Origin: Diphasiastrum complanatum
Taxonomy: Eukaryota; Streptophyta; Lycopodiopsida; Lycopodiales; Lycopodiaceae
Direction of reading: 5' to 3'
NCBI GenBank assembly: GCA_029204225.1
Contig: CM055099.1
Span: forward strand, 68,803,349 to 68,867,348
Length of the DNA stretch: 64,000 nt
The notes beneath the pieces were generated by a model. That model was not told the origin of the DNA. It saw only the letters and a list, made by a program, of their open reading frames with translations, and ran no database searches. Made by a program: the position numbers and the translations under genes. Below, piece after piece: positions 21,029-30,289 of this stretch. Position 1 is the first letter of the stretch; the number at the start of each line of letters is the position of its first letter.

Positions 21029-21661
21029 CTACAAAGACAAGGAACTCATCCTAGATTTTGCATGGAGCATCCTACACTCTTCAGCCACTAATACACTGTG
21101 AAGTTTTTCTATAGTTGGAAAAGTGTCTTGGATGGCAAAACTTTGGACCAAATTTGCAAAGTCATCTCCTAGACCATTAAGGACAATTTGTACAAGCTCT
21201 CCATCATGAATCTTCTCTCCAATGGAAGCCAACTCCCTATTTAGAGACTTGATTCTGAGTACATAATCCTGTGCACTCTCCTCACTTCTCCTCATGCTTT
21301 GCAAAATTTGATTTCTAAGCATAAGAACTCTAGAAGTGTTGCTAGACTCATAGATTGATTTTAAAGACTCCCAAGCCTCTTTAGCATTAATACAAGCTGA
21401 TACTTCTCTCAACAAATCATTGCTCACATTTATCTTCACACAATGAAGTGCAAGCCTAGATCTCTTCTTGTATCTAGCTAACTCTTGTGCACCTAGAGGT
21501 TCATCTTCATCTTCAATCAAGAACTCATAAAGGTCTTGGAGAACTAAGAGTGACTCCATTCTAACCTTCCAAATAGCATAATTTGTAGAATTCAACCTCT
21601 CACTAGCTTCTAGAAGGTATGCTCCAGCAGATCCCATCTTACTAGTGACTTCTACAAACAA
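21029..21661 (-). CDS. Copia Gag (capsid) of the non-autonomous element
   Basis: The frame has 210 residues. After a short N-terminus it reads GAYLLEASERLNSTNYAIWKVRMESLLVLQDLYEFL, ALHCVKINVSNDLLREVSAC, AKEAWESLK, SRVLMLRNQILQSMRRSEESAQDYVLRIKSLNRELA and LVQIVLNGLGDDF. This is the full capsid of plant copia elements. The likely start is the internal ATG at about 21637 (MGSAGAYLLEASERLN), because similarity begins there; an ATG at 21661 is in frame. An intact Gag in an element lacking pol suggests selection for Gag or simply a recent origin. Confidence 0.87.
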   Translation of the reverse strand: MFVEVTSKMGSAGAYLLEASERLNSTNYAIWKVRMESLLVLQDLYEFLIEDEDEPLGAQELARYKKRSRLALHCVKINVSNDLLREVSACINAKEAWESLKSIYESSNTSRVLMLRNQILQSMRRSEESAQDYVLRIKSLNRELASIGEKIHDGELVQIVLNGLGDDFANLVQSFAIQDTFPTIEKLHSVLVAEECRMLHAKSRMSSLSL

Positions 21662-22429
21662 GAAATAGATTTGATTGACTTGAAACTCACAAAGGTCTCA
21701 CACTTGCAGTGTTTCACTCAAATTTGATTTCTAGTCCAACAAATGGACTTATAATCACAGTTCTATCACTCTCTCACAAAGCTGAAATGAAGATAAGATG
21801 AAGTGAAAACTACTTTCAAACAAATCTTGCCAAGAAATGGATTTGATTGTCTCTAGAAACTCACTAAGGTCTCTTTCTTGTAATTTTTCACTCAAATTAG
21901 ATTTCTAATCCAACAAATGGACTTACAATCTCAGTTCTAGCACTCCCTCACAAAGTTGGAATGAAGATAAGATGATGTGAAATCTACTTACAATCAAATC
22001 TTGCCAAATTTGGCTATTTTTGGACAAAAAAATGACTTAATCTCTTTCTTCCTTCTTGGTGTACTTTCAAGACCTGTTTTTAACCTTAATAGGACTTGAA
22101 CTCAGCCTAGATTAATTAGATTCCATGAAACAAATTCAAATCTAATCAATGGCAAATGATCTTGGTAGATTATTCTAGAATCTCCACCAAAAATTACACC
22201 AATAGCTCACAAATTGAATTTTTTTGGATCAAATGAATACCATGCATTAAATGCAGGTTCAGAGGTGCCCACACATGTGGAAAGTACGGATTTGGACCCC
22301 TACCAAGTTTGGGATCAAATCTCCTCACCAAAATCAAGATTCTAGCTTGCCCTCTCAATACTAGCTTTTAGCACCAAAACTTGCTAAAAATGGATTTGCA
22401 TTAGATCAATGGCTTATGCTCTTGTACTT

Positions 22430-22442
22430 GGATCTGATACCA
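22430..22442 (-). other. Primer-binding site (tRNA-iMet type)
   Basis: TGGTATCAGATCC on the minus strand lies directly inside the 5' LTR. It differs by one base from the usual plant copia site TGGTATCAGAGCC, which is present in the TRIM of this window. Confidence 0.9.
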
Positions 22443-23143
22443 TGTGAAAGTACTGTACTTTAGGACCATAAATGGATCTACAAAAGATCCACAAGAGTGA
22501 TTGGATGCCTGCTTAACAATCTATCAAAAAACTAGACACAAAAAAGTTGATATAGATTGGCAATTTGACAAACAACAAGCATTAACAATCAAAAGCATTG
22601 ATAAACATTGAAATCCAAGCCCAAACGTGTGTACTACAGGCTGTAGTACGGCCTTCAACCTGAGAAACAAGTAGAAATTGATTTGGTTTCATTTGGATCA
22701 CAAAAACTCAATGTACATAGTGAACTAGCTTGAGATTGCCAATGAGCTCCAAAAATTTTCTATCTTCTCACTATGGAGAGAGGGAATACATAGCAAATTC
22801 GACTTCCTTCTTGAAGTTAGGTGGATTTCCAGCATGTAATAAGGAAGTTAACTCACTCTCCTTGACCTCAAATGAAACCCTAGTCTATTTCCTAGAGTTA
22901 TGCTTAGTAGGTAGCTAGTTGGTCAAATTTTCACCTTAAACTTAGGTGTAGGTCCTATAAAGTAGGGATGACCACCAAATAGACATGACCAACTCTCTTG
23001 ACTTGACCTAACCTACATTAGGATGGGTTTCCCATGTGGCATCATGGCCTCACATGTGTGGGACCCACTTGTGTACACAATTTACACTATTCTACATGGT
23101 TTTTGATCAAGCTAGATTTGCCAATTTTTGGCAATTCTTCACA
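22443..23143 (-). repeat. 5' LTR of the complete copia element
   Basis: 701 bp with TGTGAAAG...CTTCACA ends. It is followed on the plus strand by ATAAT, the target-duplication partner of 18581-18585. Confidence 0.92.
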
Positions 23144-23148
23144 ATAAT

Positions 23149-24537
23149 CACAACATCATCCAAAATATAGCATTTGAAATGCTCTGGCATATCATGTTGG
23201 ACTTCTTCTGATTGTTCCTTTTCATAAAAGTTGATCTCCGTTTAGCTTTCTTGGCAGGAATCGATCATGGAGGCAATGGCTTTTTGGAAGATGTGCTCTT
23301 CTTTGAAGGTGATGACTTCCTTAATGGTGATTTCTTGCGAGAAGTCTGACTTGAAGAATCATCTTTGATCTTCTCTTTTTCTTTATCCAATAGAGGTGGT
23401 ACATTCTTATAATCAAATTTTTGAGATAATTTTTCCTATTTCAGGATCGTATTATAATGTTGTTTAGCTTGTTTCTTTGTCATTGGTCTTGGAGCTTTTC
23501 CTTCCTTCAATATAACTACTTTTGGCGGCTTTATTGCCGGTTCGTCTAAAATATCTTGAACTCCAAATCTTTTAGGATCCATATGATTGAGGATCTGCTC
23601 ATCTGTAAGTTCTGCATCTTTATCATAAGTCAAGGCATGACTAACATGAATTAGACCATCTTCAATCGGATTTTGAATTGGATCAATTGATATCCAAGCT
23701 AAGTTCATCATATTCAATGGAAAAGTGATCGGCATATCCAAAGTTCAATCAAGTAAGAAAATTTTGCTCAATCTGGATTGATTATCTCGTTGACACATAT
23801 AGCCTACTGTACAACTATTGCAAGAGCTTGATTCCAGTTAATAATTCGGTTTCAGAGTCATAATGGATTCCCAAAGTCTTCATTTGTCGATCACAACTAT
23901 GATCTGTTGTTGATGAATCATCATTCCTTCTTTGGACTACTGGCTTGATAGTCCAAGTAATTGGATCTCTTTTGACTGCATGCTCATGATTCTCAAAAGT
24001 AGTTTTGTCGGTGACCCAGTTATGAATTACTTGCACAACTCATAACCATGGACATCCCAATAAAACTCGATATACATTTGGCGTGTCAGGTAAGTCCATT
24101 ACTATAAAAGTAATGACAAACTGCACTCCAGCTATTTTGACAAGTACATCTTCAACCATTCCTCTACGATTGATCAGCTAGCTTGATGGCAAAAGTGGCA
24201 GGCTTAAGCTTGGTAAGTCTCCATTTTGCACATAGCTTGGTTGAAATCAGGTTAACTCCTGAACCTCCATCAATCACGGCTGCTTCTTTACCAAACTATC
24301 TATGTTGTATCGGCAGGGTGATGTTTTTCTGCTCACTTTCTCAAGTTGTTCCTACATTGAGTACTCGATTCGTTTCTTCAAACTCGGCACAAAAAAGAAA
24401 CTTTTGACGGACTTGTGGTTCCATTTGAGTCAATCTTTCTGCTAATATTTCTTTCTTTTTAGGCACCAGCCTAAGAAATTCTCCCAGTGTAATATCCATT
24501 TTGCTAGACAGAATATTTACGATCAATTTTGTTTGTG
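23149..24537 (-). pseudogene. Ty3/gypsy Gag-protease region, split from its RT by the copia insertion
   Basis: The minus strand shows IDGGSGVNLISTKL (about 24290-24230, protease active site in DGG form), then VLVKIAGVQFVITFIVMDLPDTPNVY and LLGCPWL (about 24170-24050), the plant gypsy protease pattern ending with the ILGRPFL-like block. Downstream are acidic linker frames (23815-24036, 23436-23741) and a Lys-rich tract. In-frame stops occur. Together with the RT at 17550-18580 this is one interrupted gypsy element. Confidence 0.78.
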
Positions 24538-26325
24538 ACACGTGTCACCATAGCGTCACATGTGTGGGACCCACCAATATACATATTTACATAGTTTAAC
24601 TTAGCTAGATTTGCCAATTTTGACAATTTTTCACACTCTTCCTCAAATCTAGCTTTGGAAACTATGATACACTTATCAATTACTAAAAATAAAGATCTTA
24701 GCTTAACAAATGAATCCTTGGACAAGGATTTAGTGAACAAATCAGCTAAGCAACTCGATGAAGACACATGTTGGAGTTTGATTTATTTGGCTTGCACCTT
24801 CTCCCTCACAAAATGATGAGCAATCTCGATATGCTTGCTCCTTGCATGGAATGTAGGATTGGTTGCAAGTGATTGGGCTGACTGGCTATTACAACAGATC
24901 ATAGATACCTCCTTGGCCTCCATAACATGAAGCTCCAACAATAGCCTTTTGAGCCATAAGTTCTCCTTGCATGTTGATATCAAGGCCTTATACTCGGATT
25001 CTGTTGAAGACGATGAAATAGTATCTTGCTTATTTGAAAGCCATGACATTACTCCATCACAAAGAAATGTAGCAAATGCAGTAGTAGGTTTTCGATCCAC
25101 TTTGTCACCTGCAAAATTCGAGTCACTATAGGCTCTTAAGCCAAGAATGGTCCCTTTGTAGAGTATGCCAAAATTCCTAGTTGATGAGATATATCTTAGG
25201 ACTCTTTTGGCCATCTTCCAATGTGACACAAGAGGACATGGCATATATTGGCTTAACTTTCCGACACTATAACTAAATCAAGTCTAGTTATAGTCAAACA
25301 AGTTAAGGAGCCTATCAGCCTTCTATAGAGAGTGATGTCCTCAAGGGAAGCTTCATCACCACTTACAGCTGCTTTACATTTTGCTCCATTGGAATCTTAA
25401 TGCCTTTACAATTCTTCATTCCAAATCTATCTAGGATGGTTGTAGAATATTTAGATTGACATATGAAGCTCAAATCCAATCCTCTTATGACTTCTATTCC
25501 TAGAATGAAGTCCAATAGGCCAAGATCAACCCTCCTAAACTCTTTGGATAGAACGAGATGGGGGTACGAGATGTCGAAACATTTCGTGGGTGCCCACTGC
25601 ACCTCTCCACCACATCCATTCAAGGCCAGAGAGTGACTGGCTAGAAACAGGGCTTCCCCGCAAGGCAATAGAAGCGCTTGACTATTTTGCCTACTTGGAC
25701 ACAATTCGAACGGGCACTATTGTGCTTGTATGAAAATAGGAAATGTCACATTGGAAGTTTGTACATAGGTCTTCGCATAGTGACAGACGGCTCGTCCATC
25801 GGAGGTCTCTAACTAATTTTTGAATCCTTCTTTTCGGCGCCAAAATTCATGCCTTGTTAGGGCACCAAAAACTGAGTGTTGGGCCCAAACTTATCGCAAG
25901 CGGCCGAGATTGGGGGTACGAGACGTCGAAATAGTTCGTGGGAGTCCACCGCACCTCTCCACCATGTCCGTTCAGGACCAGAGAGTGACTGGCTAAAAAC
26001 AGGGCTCACATTTGGTGTTTGACACTATCGTCTCTAAAACGGTTTAACTTCCATGAGTCGGTGTGGACAATTGTTCTAGTAGTTTAGAGTGATTGTGTGA
26101 TGAAAAACTAGACACACTTATGTTGTAAGTCAATGCATTTTTTGACCTGGTTTGGAAAATTTGTCATTTTGCTATTGTGGGTGTCGAAATCATCGCTTGC
26201 AATTTTTAACTTGTGGCATTCAGCTTGTCCATCTGTTATGTTTTAGCATGATGTAAATGAAGGAAGTTTACGTGTGTACTTTGTTGGGGAACACTACTAA
26301 AAAATAGACTCCCATACTAATCAAG
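24538..26325 (-). repeat. Segmental duplication copy 2 (copia LTR end, RT-RNase H, LTR-like debris)
   Basis: The sequence matches 15170-17578 with high identity, except that 16725-17352 is absent. It contains 100 bp of copia LTR (24538-24636), a copia RT/RNase H pseudogene on the minus strand (SSSCLADLFTKS, PCPLVSHWKMAKRV, DSNFAGDKVDRKP, STESEYKAL, KHIEIAHHFVREKVQAK, RRVDLGLLDFILGIEV) and the GTACGAGACGTCGAAA direct-repeat debris. Its left edge lies inside the G-box of the LTR (ACACGTGTCACC), directly beside gypsy sequence. Confidence 0.88.
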
Positions 26326-26781
26326 AGATATAAATATTATTGTGATCGTGAATTCAAGACATGTTGGTTGATCATGATACTAATTGTCATGTGATACAAA
26401 ACATAGCACACCATGTGCCTTATTTTTTTTGTAGCTTGTCGAAACCAAAACTTGCAAAACATGCAAATGACTTACTCGCAAAATGCCAAGGCCCGAGGAG
26501 TGTTTGCTCTTGTGGTGGATCTTGAAAATGGAAGCTTATGAGCCTCTGAGAGGCTACAAGCTCACAATGCTTACCACATCTTGACAAATGCTTGGGGAGG
26601 CCAGTGCAAGCTACTTTGCATACATTGATTCCATAGCTTTGAAGTTGGGATGCCCCAACCTTTTGTGCCATAGTTCCACCTTGCTGATCTCCTCCTTTGC
26701 CACGTTAACACTCTCCTTTGCCACATTAGCATCTAATTTAAAAATCTACCTTGTTTAAATCCTTTAGCTATGCAATCATCA
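26326..26781 (-). pseudogene. Copia protease/pre-integrase remnant
   Basis: The minus strand reads CIAKGFKQGR (about 26770) and LWHKRLGHPNFKAMESM (about 26690-26640) and then decays with frameshifts. The HHCC finger identifies the copia GAG-pre-integrase region. It abuts a truncated LTR at 26782. Confidence 0.75.
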
Positions 26782-27467
26782 TTCAATTGAAGGTAAGTGT
26801 ACTTTATGGTTTCACACGTGTGAAACACTGTCTGAGTACAGACTCCAACCTAAAAATCAAGTACACATTGATAGATCCTCAAAACAATCAAAACAAATGT
26901 AGACAAATGGAGAGAATCACTCAAAATTGCTTCCAAAACCAAGATTGGTGTCTCACATTGATTATGGCCAAATGTGGCTCTATATATACAATAAGTGGGA
27001 GCTCGTGGTACTAATCATCCCTATGATCCCACATGTGTGAAGGTGCTTTGTCATATGATGATTCATCATGCAAAACTGACACTTGGACAAAACCTTCTAT
27101 TTTGAGCACTTTTGGTCCATTTTCCTTCTATATGGAGATCTACTTGGAAATCTTCTAGAAGTCAAAATTTGCCTACTTCAGCTTATTCCACACATGTGAG
27201 CTGTCCTCTACACATGGGATATGACACCTAACCAAAGGATGTGGCTCATGCAATCAATAGATTGATGACATGTGTCATATGTCTAGAAAACTAGTTTTTG
27301 GCCTTCTTAGCCACTAGAACTAGAATTAAATCATATGTACAACCTATATGGTTATGGTACATGACAAGTACACTATTTCAACATATGGGAACAGGCTCCA
27401 CACATGTGTAATCATCCTATATACATGATTTTTAGCCTCTACCAAGCTTATTTTTGCATTTTTCACA
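26782..27467 (-). mobile_element. Copia LTR, left arm of a large inverted repeat
   Basis: On the minus strand it starts TGTGAAAAATGCAAAAATAAGC at 27467 and runs to about 26782. It matches the plus-strand LTR at 29309-29996 nearly base for base for about 685 bp, including TTCACACGTGTGAAAC and CCACACATGTGA palindromes. The far end is truncated and joined to pre-integrase sequence, so the primer-binding site is lost. No polypurine tract precedes it at 27468, so it was a 5' or solo LTR. Confidence 0.88.
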
Positions 27468-29308
27468 GAGCATATTGGAAGTTTGATAAGCATTTTTTTA
27501 CAATCAAGAGGAGAAAGTCATTTATAATTCTTTTTTGGATTGGTCATAACATTGTAGATATGAATATTGTTGTTGCTTGGTGGTAGGGAGAAAATTTAAT
27601 TCCATAGTGTGCATGTTTGATGCAAGAAATGATTGTCGTAAAGGAGTGGATTAACAACAAAGATTTCTTTTGTGAATAGCTAGTTGTCTTGAGAAATTTG
27701 GTCAAGTGGTGATGGTGGTGTGATTGATTTTTGATAGTATGGCATTGCACGGCCTGTGGCGTGCGGGCGCGGGACCACTGGCGCAGGATAGCCAGTCACG
27801 CGCGCGCTTTCAGCGCTGGACCCCTGGCATAGCACGGCCAGACACGCGCGCGCTGCCAGCGTTGGAACCCTCGCGCTCGCCAGGGATCTGCTTTGGACAA
27901 TTTCTGACATATTTGCAAAGGAGAATATAATTGCTTTTTATTTCATGGAAAGAATGTTGTTAGTGAAAGTTATTCAAGTACATTACATTATTCAAGTTTT
28001 TTGTCCCAATGTTTCAAGCTTGAAGTGTTTGGAAGTTTTAAAGTAGTCCTCATATTGTTGGGTTCACAATCTTTTCATGATGTGAATTTGTCGATTTTCA
28101 GATCTTCGACTAAATAATTACTGTCCAACGTATGATAGAATTCATTTCATAATTTATTTGTCTGTTCAACATCCGCAGGCAGTTTTTGCACACAGCCATG
28201 AGTGGAAGTGGTAGTGGCACTTTTGGTATCACACGGTTTGGAGCTTCATAGAAGCTCCCTAAACCCTAACATTTAAGATGGCAGACAATGATTGTTTCTT
28301 TTATGGTCCCAAATCTCTCTAGGATTTAGACTGATGGACTAATATCTACTAAATTCTATCAAATACTTAGCATCTAAACATTTCTCTAATTTAATTCAAT
28401 CAATACAATTGGGTGTGGGATTTTGTTAGAGAGCGTCTTTTTTTCTCTCTTATAAATTCATGTGGTTAATTGCTTATGTCGATCCGAAAATTGTGAATTT
28501 AATATCAAAGCCTAAGTAGTGTCAATCAGAGACTGATTGTTGGGAGAATTGTCATTTGAACAACAAATTTGACTCAAGGCAGTGCATAGATTCTTGGAAG
28601 GAAAAGGGTTCTTCAAAATTTCCAAATTCTTGAAAAAAGATATTGGGCGTTCTTAAAAGGTTGAAATTGATTTTAAATCAATTAGAAAGCAAATGGTTAT
28701 TTCATCAAATGTATGCTCTTGAGTCATGCAAGAGCAAAAGTGATTTGTTCACTCGTAGTTTGAAAATTTGTATTGAGGAAAGCTGTAAACTCTTTATGAG
28801 AGTAAGTGAATCATCTTCTAAAGACACTTATCTCCACAATGAAGTATTTAGCCTCATTGGATCTTATATTAGCATGGTAAACAAGTATGAAGATATGATG
28901 CAAACATTTTGTTATTATAGCATACATAGTCTTGCCAATTTGGATGAGTCTAATTCTCTAGATCATGGTAACATGATGTTAGATCTTTGTGATCCTAATA
29001 AATAAAAAAGAAGTCTTTATTTTCTCATGGAGGAGCATGCACATGAAGAAGAAGCAAGCCTCAAGGTCAAGCATCTACATGAAATTTGGAAGGGATCAAT
29101 TTTGGAGGTGCTAGGATGGTGCAAAGCTCTCAAGCTCATCAAAGATGATGTCAACATCAAAGAAGCACTATCATGGATATGGTGATTTCAGATCAACATC
29201 AAGCTCATTGGCTGATCTTCACACCTTTTGAACCAGCAAAGACCAATTCAGCACATGGAGTCAAGTTCAAGATCATCATGTTTTCCATCAAGCTAGATTT
29301 TTGAGGAG
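27468..29308. other. Spacer of the LTR inverted repeat
   Basis: The spacer is mostly AT-rich. A plus-strand frame (28643-29005, 120 codons, Ser/Leu-rich) has no recognised domain. The last ~300 bp before the right LTR include GCTAGATTTTTGAGGAG, a polypurine tract, so at least the right part is the 3' end of a copia-type element without an identifiable RNase H. Confidence 0.45.
27739..27890. repeat. GC-rich, CpG-dense island with a 46-bp-period duplication
   Basis: GCCAGTCACGCGCGCGCTTT (27791) and GCCAGACACGCGCGCGCTGC (27837) are two copies of a ~34-bp unit, 46 bp apart. The island is far richer in G+C and CpG than its surroundings. Its origin is unknown. Confidence 0.7.
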
Positions 29309-30230
29309 TGTGAAAAATGCAAAAATAAGCTTGGTAGAGGATAAAAATCATGTATATAGGATGATTACACATGTGTGGAGCCTGTTACCACGTGTTAAAA
29401 TAGTGTACTTGTCATGTACCATAATCATATAGGTTGTACATATGATTTAACTCAAGTTCTAGTGGCTAAAAAGGCCAAAAACTAGTTTTCTAGACATATG
29501 ACACATGTCATCAATCTATTGATTGCATGAGCCACATCTTCTGGTTAGGTGTCATATCCCATGTGTAGAGGACAGCTCACATGTGTGGAATAAGCTGAAG
29601 TAGGCAAATTTTGACTTCTAGAAGATTTCCAAGTAGATCTCCATATAGAAGGAAAATGGACCAAAAGTGCTCAAAATAGAAGGTTTTGTCCAAGTGTCAG
29701 TTTTGCATGATGAATCATCATATGACAAAGCACCTTCACACATGTGGGATCATAGGGATGATTAGTACCACGAGCTCCCACTTATTGTATATATAGAGCC
29801 ACATTTGGCCATAATCAATGTGAGACTCCAATCTTGGTTTTGGAAGCAATTTTGAGTGATTCTCTCCATTTGTCTACATTAATTTTGATTGTTTTGAGGA
29901 TCTATCAATGTGTACTTGATTTTCAGGTTGGAGTCCGTACTCAGACATTGTTTCACACGTGTGAAACCATAAAGTACACTTACCTTCAATTAATGATTGT
30001 TCTTGTTAGGATTTTGTGTCTAGAATTGATCTAGATTGATCTTAATCTGAAGTAGATTGATAGATCAAGTAATCTGACAACCAATCCCTCTTGAGAATCA
30101 GATTAGGATCCACTCTTGGTCCTTTTTGTACTTTTTTGCACATGCTCTCCTCATTCCATGCCTCCACGTGTAATGAGCTCTCATCTTTCTTAATAGAATC
30201 TTAATCAATCAAAAGCATGAACATTCTTAT
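29309..30230 (+). mobile_element. Copia LTR, right arm of the inverted repeat (right end approximate)
   Basis: It starts TGTGAAAAATGC directly after a polypurine tract, so it is a 3' LTR. The first ~688 bp pair with 27467-26782. The remainder (AGATTGATAGATCAAG, CAACCAATCCCTCTTG) resembles the R/U5 part of the LTR at 2015. No clear CA end was found. Confidence 0.82.
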
Positions 30231-30289
30231 GAAGAAAAAGGGTCTCGCACATTTGGAATAGTTTACTAGAAATTGAATGTTTTGATGGA

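Larger units (their letters stand above)
18586..23143 (-). mobile_element. Structurally complete, non-autonomous Ty1/copia element (4,558 bp)
   Basis: The element has two LTRs (22443-23143 as 5' LTR, 18586-19275 as 3' LTR; 701 and 690 bp, nearly identical apart from about 11 bp near the outer end). It has a tRNA-Met primer-binding site TGGTATCAGATCC (22442-22430), a polypurine tract (complement CTCCTCCTCA at 19276-19285) and a perfect 5-bp target duplication ATAAT (18581-18585 and 23144-23148). It encodes Gag, zinc knuckle and protease, but integrase is a short damaged remnant and RT/RNase H are missing. It must have been mobilised by enzymes from a related copia element. LTR similarity indicates a relatively recent insertion, inside a gypsy element. 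Confidence 0.93.

Noticed and set aside
27680-27930. Opposing 68-76-codon frames in the GC-rich island as genes
   Set aside because: Both follow from low stop-codon density in GC-rich repeated DNA, and no homology is recognised.
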